Of a stretch of 64,000 bases of DNA, positions 15,871 to 24,433 are shown piece after piece. The position numbers were made by a program, and so were the translations under genes. Where the stretch lies: NCBI GenBank assembly GCA_963850205.1, contig CAWKKJ010000011.1:186001-250000 (forward strand), read 5' to 3'. The DNA comes from JACVRW01 sp963850205 (GTDB taxonomy: Bacteria; Actinomycetota; Thermoleophilia; Solirubrobacterales; Thermoleophilaceae). Under the pieces are notes generated by a model. The model was not told the origin of the DNA, ran no database searches, and saw nothing but the letters and a program-made list of their open reading frames with translations. Numbering within the stretch: position 1 is the first letter of the stretch; each line of letters begins with the position of its first letter.

Positions 15871-16686
15871 ATGTGCCGGGTGTTCGGCTGCGTCGCCGCG
15901 CAGCCCGTTTCGATCGAACACGAGCTGCTGGAGGCGGAGAACCCGCTGATTCGTCAGTCGGAGGATCACGACTCCGGCTGGGGCATGGCCGTGTACGAGC
16001 GTCCGGACGCGAGCGATCTCAAGCTGGTGCGCTTCCCGGAGGCCGCCCACCGCGACGGCGCCTTCCAGCGGGCCACGGCGATGCGCGGGCGGATGTTCAA
16101 CGTGCACGTGCGCCGGGCGACGATGGGCGGCCTGTCGCTCGTCAACACCCATCCGTTCTGCCTGGGGACCTACTCCTTCGGCCACAACGGCACGATCGTG
16201 CGCTACCCGCGCCTCCTCAACGACGGCGTGAGCCGGCCGGTGGGCGACACCGACTCCGAGCATTTCTTCAACCTGCTGATGTCCGGGTACGACCCCGCCG
16301 ATCCGGTCCACTGCCTGCGCCACGCGGTGCGCACGACCGTCGAGCGCTCGCCCTTCTCGGGCCTCAACTTCCTGTTCTCCGACGGCCAGCGGCTCTACGC
16401 CTATCGCCTGGGGCTGTTCGATCTGCACTGGCTGGCTCGGCCCGGACAGCTCCTGGTGGCGTCAGAGAAGGTGACCGACGAGGCCTGGCACAGCGTCCAG
16501 CAGGACGTGCTGCTGGTGCTCGACCCCGACGACCTCGAGGAACCGCACGCCGAACGTCTGCTCGGGGACGAGATCGTGGCCGAGGCGAGCATCGGCAAGG
16601 TGGACCTCCAGCCGCACCTGCGCGGCGCCGAGCGCGGCGAGGCCGCGGAGGCCCGGGCGCGCCAGGCAGCCGCGATCGCCGAGTGA
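15871..16686 (+). CDS. Class II glutamine amidotransferase (YafJ/GatDase type)
   Basis: A 271-residue Ntn-type glutaminase domain without a fused synthase. After removal of Met1 the nucleophile is Cys2 (MCRVFGCVA). Further family residues are HDSGWGMA, NVHVRRATMG, NTHPF, FGHNGTI and DTDSEHFF. Free-standing members of this family hydrolyse glutamine or gamma-glutamyl compounds; the acceptor is unknown. Being first in an operon that also holds MurT and GatD suggests a role connected to cell-wall amide metabolism, but GatD already supplies ammonia to MurT. It overlaps the next gene by 4 bp. Confidence 0.85.
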   Translation: MCRVFGCVAAQPVSIEHELLEAENPLIRQSEDHDSGWGMAVYERPDASDLKLVRFPEAAHRDGAFQRATAMRGRMFNVHVRRATMGGLSLVNTHPFCLGTYSFGHNGTIVRYPRLLNDGVSRPVGDTDSEHFFNLLMSGYDPADPVHCLRHAVRTTVERSPFSGLNFLFSDGQRLYAYRLGLFDLHWLARPGQLLVASEKVTDEAWHSVQQDVLLVLDPDDLEEPHAERLLGDEIVAEASIGKVDLQPHLRGAERGEAAEARARQAAAIAE

Positions 16687-17561
16687 GCCGGCGCTTCGCG
16701 CTGCTGGTAAATCCCGCCTCGGCGGGCGGGAGGGCCCTCCTGGCCCTGCCCGAGATCCATGCGGTGCTCGATGGGCTCGGGGCCGCCCACAGGACCGTGA
16801 CCACCCGCAGCATCGAGCACGCGGGCGTCGAGGCCGCTCGCGCCGCGGAGCAGGACGAGACCGTCGTCGCCGTGGGCGGTGACGGCCTGCTGCGGCCGAT
16901 GGCCGGCGCCCTGAAGGACACCGGCACACCGCTCGCCCTGATCCCGTGCGGGCGTGGCAACGACCTGGCTCGGGTGCTCGGGATCCCCCGCGACGTGGGC
17001 GAGGCCACGCGCATCGCGGTGGAGGGCGAGGAGCGGCTCCTCGACGTCGCCGGCGCCGGGGGCATCCCGTACATGGGGATCGCCAGCCTGGGCTTCGACT
17101 CGGACGCCAACCGCATCGCCAACGACGCCAGGCTGGTCAGGGGCAACGCCGTCTACCTCTATGCAGCGCTGCGGGCGCTGGCCGCCTGGGAACCCGCAGC
17201 CTTCAGCGTGACCGTGGACGGCGAGCGGCGCGAGGTGAGCGGCTACTCGGTCGCCGTCGGCAACTCGAAGGCCTACGGCGGTGGCATGTACCTCCTCCCC
17301 CAGGCCGAGCTCGACGACGGGCTCCTCGACGTTCTGATCACCAAGCGCTGTTCGAAGCTGACGTTCCTGCGCAGCCTGCCCCGGGTCTTCAAGGGCGCCC
17401 ACCTCGACTCGCCCTACGTGGAGGTCTTGCGAGGCGCTGTCGTCGAGGTGACCTCCGACCGCCCCTTCGTCGTCTACGCCGACGGCGACCCGATCGGCGC
17501 CACCCCGGTCACCATGCGGGTGGAGCGACGTTGCCTGCGCGTGATCGTCCCCCGCGGCTGA
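16683..17561 (+). CDS. Diacylglycerol kinase-family lipid kinase (YegS/BmrU-like)
   Basis: A 292-residue DAGK catalytic-domain protein. The nucleotide loop is VVAVGGDGLLRPMAGAL, where the family pattern is GGDGT, so Leu replaces Thr. PCGRGNDLARVLGI and the C-terminal YADGDPIGATPV match YegS-like kinases. It probably phosphorylates a lipid such as diacylglycerol or undecaprenol (inference). GTG start within a GTGA overlap; its stop overlaps the murT ATG (TGATG). Confidence 0.85.
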   Translation: MSRRFALLVNPASAGGRALLALPEIHAVLDGLGAAHRTVTTRSIEHAGVEAARAAEQDETVVAVGGDGLLRPMAGALKDTGTPLALIPCGRGNDLARVLGIPRDVGEATRIAVEGEERLLDVAGAGGIPYMGIASLGFDSDANRIANDARLVRGNAVYLYAALRALAAWEPAAFSVTVDGERREVSGYSVAVGNSKAYGGGMYLLPQAELDDGLLDVLITKRCSKLTFLRSLPRVFKGAHLDSPYVEVLRGAVVEVTSDRPFVVYADGDPIGATPVTMRVERRCLRVIVPRG

Positions 17562-18919
17562 TGTTCCGCGCGGCTCGCCTGCTGTCCCGGACGCTCCAGG
17601 CCGCCAGCCGCCGCAGCGGCAAGAGCGGCGGCACCACGGCGCCGGGCAGGCTGCTGTTGCGGCTGTCACCGGACGCCCTGAGGCGCATGGCGGCCGAGCT
17701 GGAGAGCGGATCCGTGCTGCTGTCGGCCACCAACGGCAAGACCACCACCGCGGCCATGATCGCGGCCGCCCTGGAGCGGGACGGGCGCCCCATCGTGCAC
17801 AACCGGGCCGGATCGAACATGGCCTGGGGCGTGGCCACCGCGCTGCTGGACGCCGGTGCCCAGCCGGGGCAGCTCGGGCTGTTCGAGGTGGACGAGGCCT
17901 GGCTCCCGCGCGTGGCGCGCGACGTGCCGCCCCGGCTCCTGCTGCTGGCCAACCTGTTCCGCGACCAGCTCGACCGCTACGGAGAGCTGGAGCTGCTGGC
18001 CGACCGCTGGTCGGCCACCGTGGCCGAGCTCGACGCTCGCGCCGGCTTGGTGCTCAACGCCGACGATCCGCTGGTGGCCGACCTCGGCCGGGAGCGGCGG
18101 GATGTGACCTACTTCGGGCTCGAGGACGACAGCCAGGCGCTCCCGGGCCTCCAGCACGCCGCGGACTCCAAGCACTGCCGCAACTGCGGTGCCCCCTACG
18201 TCTACGACGCCGTCTACCTCGGCCACCTGGGCCGCTACCGCTGCCCGAACTGCGGTCGCGAGCGCCCGCACCCCCAGGTGGCCGCCACCCGGGTGCGCCT
18301 CGAGGGCATGCGGGGCTCGGAGGTGGATCTGCGCACGCCCGCGGGCGAGCTGACCGTCCGGCTGCCGCTCCCGGGTCTCTACAACGTCTACAACGCGGTC
18401 GCGGCCGCCGCGACGGCCCTCGGTCTGGGGGTGCCGCTCGCCACGGTGGGCGAGGCCCTGGCCGGGTTCGGCGGCTCGTTCGGCAGGGTGGAGACCATCC
18501 CCGTCGAGGGCCGCCTGCTGTCGATCCTGCTGATCAAGAATCCCGCGGGGGCGAACGAGGTGTTGCGCACCCTGACGCTCGAGGACGGCGAGCTCGACCT
18601 CTGGCTGGCCCTGAACGACCGCATCGCGGACGGCCGCGACGTCTCCTGGATCTGGGACGCCGACTTCGAGGTCCTCGCCGGCCGGGTCCGGCGCGCCACC
18701 TGCTCCGGCACGCGAGCCGAGGAGATGGCGCTGCGCCTGAAGTACGCCGGCCTCGATGCGGGGGCCATCGCCGTGGAGCGCAACGTGGGCGCCTCGCTGG
18801 ACGCCGCCGTTCGGAGCGCCGCCGAGGAGCGGGTCTACGCGCTGCCCACCTACACCGCGCTGCTCGAGCTCCGCGACCTGCTGGCGCAGCGGGGGCTGGC
18901 GAGGCGCTGGTCGGAATGA
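17561..18919 (+). CDS. murT: Lipid II isoglutaminyl synthase, MurT subunit
   Basis: A 452-residue Mur-ligase-like protein that activates the D-Glu of lipid II for amidation to D-isoglutamine with GatD. Features in order: ATP loop ATNGKTTT (Lys60), Mur ligase centre, a zinc-ribbon insertion with Cys206, Cys209, Cys228 and Cys231, and the C-terminal DUF1727 region (LLIKNPAGANEVLRTL). All are typical of MurT. The gatD gene is not directly next to it: a methyltransferase gene separates them, joined by 4-bp and 13-bp overlaps. Confidence 0.95.
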   Translation: MFRAARLLSRTLQAASRRSGKSGGTTAPGRLLLRLSPDALRRMAAELESGSVLLSATNGKTTTAAMIAAALERDGRPIVHNRAGSNMAWGVATALLDAGAQPGQLGLFEVDEAWLPRVARDVPPRLLLLANLFRDQLDRYGELELLADRWSATVAELDARAGLVLNADDPLVADLGRERRDVTYFGLEDDSQALPGLQHAADSKHCRNCGAPYVYDAVYLGHLGRYRCPNCGRERPHPQVAATRVRLEGMRGSEVDLRTPAGELTVRLPLPGLYNVYNAVAAAATALGLGVPLATVGEALAGFGGSFGRVETIPVEGRLLSILLIKNPAGANEVLRTLTLEDGELDLWLALNDRIADGRDVSWIWDADFEVLAGRVRRATCSGTRAEEMALRLKYAGLDAGAIAVERNVGASLDAAVRSAAEERVYALPTYTALLELRDLLAQRGLARRWSE

Positions 18920-19623
18920 AGGGCGCGATCTGGCACGACGTGGAGAACGGCTCCTACTCCGCCGACCTGCCGCTGTGGCGGCGGCTGGCGGCTCAGGCCG
19001 ACGGGCCGATCCTGGACCTCGGCGCCGGAACGGGGCGAGTGGCAGGTGACCTGAGCCGAGAGGGCCGGCCGGTCACCGCCCTCGACAGCGACCGCGAGCT
19101 CCTGGACGTCCTGCGAAGCCGCTCGCCCGAGGTAACGGTGGTCACCGGCGACGCCCGGTCGTTCCGGCTGGACGAGCGCTTCGCGCTGGTGCTGGCGCCG
19201 ATGCAGCTTGTCCAGATCCTGGGCGGCCAAGCCGACCGGATCGCCATGCTGGAATGCGTGACGCGTCACCTGCTTCCCGGCGGTCGCTTCGCGGCCGCGC
19301 TGGCCGACCCCTATGAGGCCGTGATCGAGGAGGACCGCTCGCCCCCGTACCCGGACATGATCGAGCGCGACGGCTGGGTGTTCTCCAGCCAGCCGGTCTG
19401 GGTGCGCGAGGAGCCCGGCAGGGTGGTGGTGGAGCGCCGGCGCCAGGCGGTGTCACCCAAGGGTGCGCTGGAGGAGGAGATCGCGCCGTTCGCGCTGGAG
19501 CTGGTGAGCGCCGACGAGCTGGAGGCCGAATCCCGGGCCGCAGGGCTCGAGCCGGTGGCCCGCCACGTGATCGGTGAGACCCCGGATCACATCGGGAGCG
19601 TGGTGATCGAGTGCCGGCGCTGA
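18916..19623 (+). CDS. Class I SAM-dependent methyltransferase between murT and gatD
   Basis: A 235-residue Rossmann methyltransferase. Motif I is ILDLGAGTGRVAGDL, followed by an acidic residue after beta-2 (TALDSDRE) and VTGDARSF. The region after motif IV (PMQLVQILGG) is hydrophobic. The substrate is unknown. It starts inside the last codon of murT (ATGA) and overlaps gatD by 13 bp, so its amount is tied to the lipid II amidation pair. A small-molecule, cell-wall precursor or protein target are all possible. Confidence 0.85.
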   Translation: MKGAIWHDVENGSYSADLPLWRRLAAQADGPILDLGAGTGRVAGDLSREGRPVTALDSDRELLDVLRSRSPEVTVVTGDARSFRLDERFALVLAPMQLVQILGGQADRIAMLECVTRHLLPGGRFAAALADPYEAVIEEDRSPPYPDMIERDGWVFSSQPVWVREEPGRVVVERRRQAVSPKGALEEEIAPFALELVSADELEAESRAAGLEPVARHVIGETPDHIGSVVIECRR

Positions 19624-20333
19624 GGGTCTGCGCCCTCTATCCGGAGATGATGAACATCTACGCCGACCGCGGCAACATCGCGGTGCTGCGCGCGCGCTGC
19701 GAATGGCGCGGGCTCGGCTTCGAGCTCAGCTCGTCCTCCCTCGGCGAGCCGCTCGACCCCGACGCCCACGACCTCTTCTACATGGGCGGGGGCCAGGACC
19801 GCGACCAGGTGACCGTGGCGCACGACATGGCCGCCGGCAAGCGGGAACCCCTGCACGCGGCCGCCGACCGGGACGCCGTGGTACTGGCCGTGTGCGGTGG
19901 CTACCAGCTGCTCGGGCACTTCTACGAGCTGGGGGGCGAGGAGCTCCCCGGCGTGGGTCTCGTCGATCTGTGCACGGTGCGCGAACCAGGCCCGCGCCTG
20001 ATCGGCAACTGCGCCATCGAGGCCGACCTGGGCGACGGCCCGCGCGTGATCGCCGGCTTCGAGAACCACGGCGGGCGCACATACCTCGGGCCGGGCGAGC
20101 AGCCGCTCGGCCGCGTGCTGAGCGGCCACGGAAACAACGACCGCGACGGCTTCGAGGGGGTGCGGCGCCGCAACGTGATCGGCACGTATCTGCACGGCCC
20201 GCTGCTGCCGAAGAACGTCTGGCTCGCGGACCGCCTGATCGAGCTGGCCCTGGACACGGCTCTTGAGCCGCTCCCCGGTGACGAGCTGGAGCGGGCGGCC
20301 CACCAGTCGGCTCGGCGCGCGGCGGGCGTGTGA
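19611..20333 (+). CDS. gatD: Lipid II isoglutaminyl synthase, glutaminase subunit GatD
   Basis: A 240-residue CobB/CobQ-like class I glutaminase that releases ammonia for MurT. The nucleophile is Cys95 (AVCGGYQLLG), and the catalytic His is in IGTYLHGPLLPKN. The N-terminal LYPEMMNIYADRGN and the FENHGGRTYLG segment match GatD. Starts with GTG inside the methyltransferase gene. The MurT-GatD pair is essential in several Gram-positives, and amidated stem peptides assist crosslinking. Confidence 0.95.
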   Translation: MPALRVCALYPEMMNIYADRGNIAVLRARCEWRGLGFELSSSSLGEPLDPDAHDLFYMGGGQDRDQVTVAHDMAAGKREPLHAAADRDAVVLAVCGGYQLLGHFYELGGEELPGVGLVDLCTVREPGPRLIGNCAIEADLGDGPRVIAGFENHGGRTYLGPGEQPLGRVLSGHGNNDRDGFEGVRRRNVIGTYLHGPLLPKNVWLADRLIELALDTALEPLPGDELERAAHQSARRAAGV

Positions 20334-20336
20334 GCG

Positions 20337-20693
20337 TCAGCCGCCGTTGAAGGCCTGCAGCGCGGCGCCGCGGTCGGAGCGCACCCCGAGCCGTTCCACC
20401 ATGTCGGTGGTCTCGAAGACCCGCAGCAGCGGCCCGGGCGGGCAGATGACCGCGAAACCCCGCTCACGGCTTGCCAGCCGGCGCTGGGTGTCGATGAGCA
20501 GCGCCAGCCCGGTCGAATCCATGAAGGCCACCTCAGTGAGATCGACCACAAGTGGCACGTCGCCGTCGCCGTCGGTGACGGCGTCGTTGAGCGCCGTGAT
20601 CAGCCGCGGGGCCGTGGCGATGTCGATCTCGCCGCGCACCGCCAGGAACGCGCAGCCGCCGGACGCCGAATGATCAACGGCGAGCAAGTCCAA
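20337..20693 (-). CDS. STAS-domain anti-sigma factor antagonist
   Basis: A 118-residue SpoIIAA/RsbV-like protein. The phosphorylatable Ser is in VAFMDSTGLALLID, with beta strands FLAVRGEIDIATAP and LVVDLTEVAF before it. Such proteins release a sigma factor by binding its anti-sigma kinase, but no RsbW-like kinase or sigma factor is next to it. The first codon is TTG at 20693, with a TACGCT box 9 nt before; a second TTG six bases on is also possible. Confidence 0.85.
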   Translation of the reverse strand: MDLLAVDHSASGGCAFLAVRGEIDIATAPRLITALNDAVTDGDGDVPLVVDLTEVAFMDSTGLALLIDTQRRLASRERGFAVICPPGPLLRVFETTDMVERLGVRSDRGAALQAFNGG

Positions 20694-20728
20694 ACCGCCG
20701 CCAGCGTACCCTAATTGGGGACAGCGGG

Positions 20729-21160
20729 TCAGCGGCCGCTGGATCCGAAGCCGGCCTCGCCGCGGCCGGTCTCGTCGAGCTCGTGCGCCTCCTCGAGCTC
20801 GAGCTCCTCCACCCGCACCAGCACGAGCTGCGCGATCCGGTCGCCCGCGGCGAGCTCGAAGGCCTGCTCGTTGTCGGTGTTCAGCAGCAGGATCCGCAGC
20901 TCGCCGCGATAGCCGGCGTCGATCAGGCCGGGCGCGTTCACGAGCGCGATGCCATGGCGGGCGGCGAGGCCCGACCGGGCCAGCACCAGGCCGGCGTGCC
21001 CGGGCGGGACGGCCACCGCGATGCCGGTGCCTACGCTGGCGCGCTGTCCCGGCAGCAGCCGGGCGTCCTCGGCGGCATGAAGGTCGAGGCCGGCATCGCC
21101 GTCGTGGGCGCGCACCGGCGGCCGGGCGCTCCCGCTCAGCCGGCGATAGCGCAGGATCAA
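20729..21160 (-). CDS. dut: dUTP diphosphatase
   Basis: A 143-residue trimeric dUTPase that removes dUTP and supplies dUMP. All five motifs are present: DAGLDLHA, RSGLAARHG, GLIDAGYRGE with the catalytic Asp, GDRIAQLV and the C-terminal RGEAGFGSSG. It starts with TTG in a TTGA overlap with the stop of hflX, so translation is probably coupled. Confidence 0.95.
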   Translation of the reverse strand: MILRYRRLSGSARPPVRAHDGDAGLDLHAAEDARLLPGQRASVGTGIAVAVPPGHAGLVLARSGLAARHGIALVNAPGLIDAGYRGELRILLLNTDNEQAFELAAGDRIAQLVLVRVEELELEEAHELDETGRGEAGFGSSGR

Positions 21161-22476
21161 GGGCGGGCGCCGTTTACCGTGAAACGCTCGAAGCGCGGCA
21201 CGGCGGCCGCGGGGACGCGGGCGCTCACCCGCACACCCTCCGCGGTGTCCTCACGCTCGAGCTCCCCCGCGAGGTCATGCAACTCGGAGAGGCTGCCCCC
21301 CTCCTCGTAGGGCACGAGCAGCTCCATCGGGCGCAGGGCGGCCACGAAGCGGCCCTCGATGGCGCGCCCCAGCTCCTCCAGCCCCTCGCCGGTCGTACCG
21401 GAGACGTGCACCGCCGACGGAAAGCGGAAGGACAGCTCGCGCCTGCGCTCGGCGTCGAGCAGGTCGATCTTGTTGAGCGCCAGCAGCCGCGGGCGCTCGC
21501 CGGCGCCGGTCTCCTCCAGCACCTCGTCCACCGCCGCCAGCATCTCGTGGAGGGCCCCCTCCGGCACCGACGCGTCGGCCACGTGCACGATCAGATCGGC
21601 GCCGAGCGCCTCCTCGAGGGTGGCCGAGAAGGCCTCCACCAGCTGGTGCGGCAGCTTGCGGATGAACCCGACGGTGTCGGTGAGGAGGTAGGTGCGGCCG
21701 GCGATCTCGAACGAGCGCGTGGTCGGGTCAAGCGTGTGGAAGAGCCGCTCGCGGACCCCCACCTCAGCGCCGCTGAGCGAGTTGAGCAGGGTGGACTTCC
21801 CGGCGTTGGTGTAGCCGGCCAGCGCGACGCTGGGAAGCGCGGCCCGCTCGCGTTCGGCCCGCATGGTCGAGCGGGTGGCCTTGGTGTGACGCAGCCGGCG
21901 CTTGAGCGCCGCGATCCGGTCGCGGGCCAGCCGGCGGTCGGTCTCGATCTGCGTCTCACCCGGGCCGCGGGTGCCGATGCCGCCCTCACCGCGGCCGGCG
22001 CCGAGCCGCTCCAGGTGGGTCCACAGACCGCGCATGCGCGCGAGGTTGTACTCGAGCTGGGCGAGCTCGACCTGCAGCTTGCCCTCGGCCGAGTGGGCAT
22101 GGTCGGCGAAGATGTCGAGGATGATCGCCGTGCGATCGATCACCGGCACGCCGAGCGCCTCCTCCAGGTTGCGCTCCTGGCGCGGCAGCAGCTCGTCGTC
22201 ACAGGCCACGAGATTGGCGTCGGCGGCGGCGACAGCCCGCTTGAGCTCGCCGAGCTTGCCCCGGCCGAAATAGCGGTCGGGGTCGGGCTGCTCGCGCCGC
22301 TGGACCATCTCGCCCGCCACGGCGGCGCCGGCGGTGCGCAGCAGCTCGCGCAGCTCGGCGAGGTCGGGCTCGCCGGGGGTGGCGGCGATGCACAGGGCAC
22401 GCTGGCGCGCCCGTGGGTTGGCGATTCCGTCTCCGTAGCGTGTTTGCGCTCGGCGTCCGTTCTGGCTTCGTTCCAT
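21157..22476 (-). CDS. hflX: Ribosome-associated GTPase HflX
   Basis: A 439-residue GTPase that splits stalled or hibernating ribosomes. The N-terminal HflX domain contains RYFGRGKLGELK; the linker has the family signature GPGETQIETDRR; the G domain shows GYTNAGKST, DTVGFIRKLP and NKIDLL. ATG 22476 is chosen over TTG 22485 because TAGACT lies 8 nt upstream of the ATG. First gene of a dut-containing transcript. Confidence 0.94.
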   Translation of the reverse strand: MERSQNGRRAQTRYGDGIANPRARQRALCIAATPGEPDLAELRELLRTAGAAVAGEMVQRREQPDPDRYFGRGKLGELKRAVAAADANLVACDDELLPRQERNLEEALGVPVIDRTAIILDIFADHAHSAEGKLQVELAQLEYNLARMRGLWTHLERLGAGRGEGGIGTRGPGETQIETDRRLARDRIAALKRRLRHTKATRSTMRAERERAALPSVALAGYTNAGKSTLLNSLSGAEVGVRERLFHTLDPTTRSFEIAGRTYLLTDTVGFIRKLPHQLVEAFSATLEEALGADLIVHVADASVPEGALHEMLAAVDEVLEETGAGERPRLLALNKIDLLDAERRRELSFRFPSAVHVSGTTGEGLEELGRAIEGRFVAALRPMELLVPYEEGGSLSELHDLAGELEREDTAEGVRVSARVPAAAVPRFERFTVNGARP

Positions 22477-22484
22477 CGGCGTCA

Positions 22485-22490
22485 AGTCTA
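22485..22490 (-). promoter_or_regulatory. -10 element of hflX-dut (leaderless)
   Basis: Minus-strand TAGACT, then 8 nt, then ATG 22476. Confidence 0.5.
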
Positions 22491-22559
22491 GGCGCGCGCG
22501 GCCAGGAGACGATCGCGTGCGAAGCCGACCGGCGCGCTTGCCAGGAGAAGCATCCGCGC

Positions 22560-22580
22560 GCAGCCGGCCGAGCCGGCTGC
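22560..22580 (-). terminator. Hairpin after the DUF429 gene
   Basis: GCAGCCGG and CCGGCTGC form a perfect 8-bp stem around a 5-nt loop, starting 6 nt past the stop at 22587. No U-tract follows. It ends the miaA-dapF-dapL-DUF429 operon. The remaining gap up to hflX holds only the hflX promoter. Confidence 0.55.
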
Positions 22581-22586
22581 TTGCGG

Positions 22587-23276
22587 CTAGCCCTGGCGCA
22601 GCTGCAGGCGCTCCACCGGCGGCAGCACGCCCTGGCGCGGAAACTGCTCGGGGAGGGCGCTGCCGGGGAGGACGATCACACCCTGGTCGGGATCGCCGAG
22701 CCAGGAGGCGTGGCCAACGGCGTAGCGGTGGGCGCAGAGCGCGCAGGCCGCGGCGTCGACCTCCTCGATCCGGCGGTGCCAGAGGTCGCCGCCCTCGTCG
22801 ACCACGTGGTCCCCGTCGAGCTCCTCCATGCGCAGCTGCATGCCGAGGGGGTGGCGCTTGGCGGGCAGCAGACGGCCCTGAAGGGCGCAGAACACCCCAT
22901 CGGCGTTGGTCTCGAAGAGCGGGAAGGCCCGGTAGTCGCCCTCCCCCACCGGGCCCTCGCCGGCGCCATCCCCCGGGCGCAACAGCGGCAGGTCCAGCAG
23001 CTCGACGAGCTGCCCGGTGGCGGCGTCGGCGGGACGGGCGGGAAGGCCGAGCTGCTGCAGCAGGTCGTCGGCCAGCCGCTCGGAGGTCCCTTCAGGGGGC
23101 GCTCCCAGGCCCACCACCACCTCGTCCAGCGCGGCGATCTCGGCGGCCACCTGCTCGGGAGGGCCGGGCTCGAAGAACATGGCGCTCAGCCGGATCGGCG
23201 GCTCGGGAGTGCGCACCTCCTCCAGCATCGCCAGCTGGAGCGCACCGAGGACCGGGACCACGCCGCAGTAGCGCAT
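22587..23276 (-). CDS. DUF429-family protein, predicted RNase H-fold nuclease
   Basis: A 229-residue protein. The C-terminal part, with a conserved Asp/His helix (RRIEEVDAAACALCAHRYA) and then WLGDPDQGVIVLP, is the typical DUF429 ending. N-terminal strands start at once (MRYCGVVPVLGALQLAML), where most members have a GVDG motif; that acidic residue is not obvious here, so activity is doubtful. Start ATG overlaps the dapL stop (ATGA). Its presence at the end of a lysine/tRNA operon does not explain its role. Confidence 0.65.
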   Translation of the reverse strand: MRYCGVVPVLGALQLAMLEEVRTPEPPIRLSAMFFEPGPPEQVAAEIAALDEVVVGLGAPPEGTSERLADDLLQQLGLPARPADAATGQLVELLDLPLLRPGDGAGEGPVGEGDYRAFPLFETNADGVFCALQGRLLPAKRHPLGMQLRMEELDGDHVVDEGGDLWHRRIEEVDAAACALCAHRYAVGHASWLGDPDQGVIVLPGSALPEQFPRQGVLPPVERLQLRQG

Positions 23277-24433
23277 CAGGCGGCCAGGCTCCCGCGCAGG
23301 CGCTCGACCGCCTCGGCCAGACGATCGTCGGACACCGTGAGCGAGATGCGGAAGAAGCCCTCGCCGTTCGGGCCGTAGGCCCCGCCGGGCGAGATGACCA
23401 CCCCCGACTCCTCGAGCACGAGCTCGCAATAGGAGGCCGACGTATGCCCGTCGGGGACCGGGGCCCAGACGTAGATCGTGCCCTTGGGCACCGGCACCTC
23501 CACCCCGATCTCGCGCAGGGCGTCGCACACCAGGTCGCGTCGCCGCTGGTAGATGGCGCTCATCTCTTCCGGCGGCCCCTCGTCGAGCGCCTCGGCCGCG
23601 GCCAGCTGCAGCGCCTCGAACATGCCGGAGTCGATGTTGGTCTTCAGCTGCCAGTAGGCCGCCACGGCGTTGGGGTTGCCCACCAGCGCCGCCGTCCGCC
23701 AGCCCGTCATGTTCCAGCCCTTGGAGAGCGAGAAGATCTCCACGCCCACCTCGCGTGCTCCCGGCGTCTCCAGGAAGCTCGGGGCCACGTAGCCGTCGAA
23801 GGTGGTCTCCGTGTAGGAGGCGTCGTGGACCACCAGCACGTCGTGCTCGCGCCCGAAGGCCACCGCCCGTTCGAAGAGGCCGTCGGGCACCACGGCGCCG
23901 GTGGGGTTGTTGGGGTAGTTGAGGAACATCAGCCGGGCGCGGCGAGCATCGTCGGCCGTCACGGCGTCGAGATCGGGGGCGAAGCCGCGCTCGGGCAGCA
24001 GCGGCATCAACACGGGCTCAGCGCCGGAGAGCAGCGGGCCGCCCGTGTACACGGGGTAGCCCGGGTCGGCGGCCAGGGCCACGTCGCCGGGGTCCAGAAA
24101 GGCCAGGTTGATGTTGAACACGCACTCCTTGGCCCCGAGCGCGGGCATGACCTCGGTCTCTGGGTCGAGGCTCACCCCGAAGCGGCGCTCGTAGAAGCGG
24201 GCGAAGGCCTGGCGAAGCTCGGGCCGGCCCCGGTTCGCGGGGTACTGGTGGGTGCCGGGATCGGCGGCGCTGTGGGCCAGCGCCTCGACCACGCCGGGCG
24301 GCGTGGGGGTGTCCGGGTCGCCGATGCCCAGGCTGATCACGTCGACGCCGGCGGCCTTCTTCTCCCGCACCTTGCGCTCGAGCTCGGCGAAGAGGTACGG
24401 CGGCAGGCGGTGCACGCGCTCGCTGGGCTTCAC
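23276..24433 (-). CDS. dapL: LL-diaminopimelate aminotransferase-like PLP enzyme
   Basis: A 385-residue fold-type I aminotransferase. SLGIGDPDTPTP at the N-terminus, NYPNNPTGAV and the PLP lysine in SLSKGWNMTGWR are all present. DapL converts tetrahydrodipicolinate directly to LL-DAP, bypassing DapD, DapC and DapE. The assignment rests on family resemblance plus position directly after dapF; other class I/II aminotransferases look similar. GTG 24433 overlaps the dapF stop by 4 bp; the frame stays open upstream but antisense to nothing functional. Confidence 0.85.
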   Translation of the reverse strand: MKPSERVHRLPPYLFAELERKVREKKAAGVDVISLGIGDPDTPTPPGVVEALAHSAADPGTHQYPANRGRPELRQAFARFYERRFGVSLDPETEVMPALGAKECVFNINLAFLDPGDVALAADPGYPVYTGGPLLSGAEPVLMPLLPERGFAPDLDAVTADDARRARLMFLNYPNNPTGAVVPDGLFERAVAFGREHDVLVVHDASYTETTFDGYVAPSFLETPGAREVGVEIFSLSKGWNMTGWRTAALVGNPNAVAAYWQLKTNIDSGMFEALQLAAAEALDEGPPEEMSAIYQRRRDLVCDALREIGVEVPVPKGTIYVWAPVPDGHTSASYCELVLEESGVVISPGGAYGPNGEGFFRISLTVSDDRLAEAVERLRGSLAA

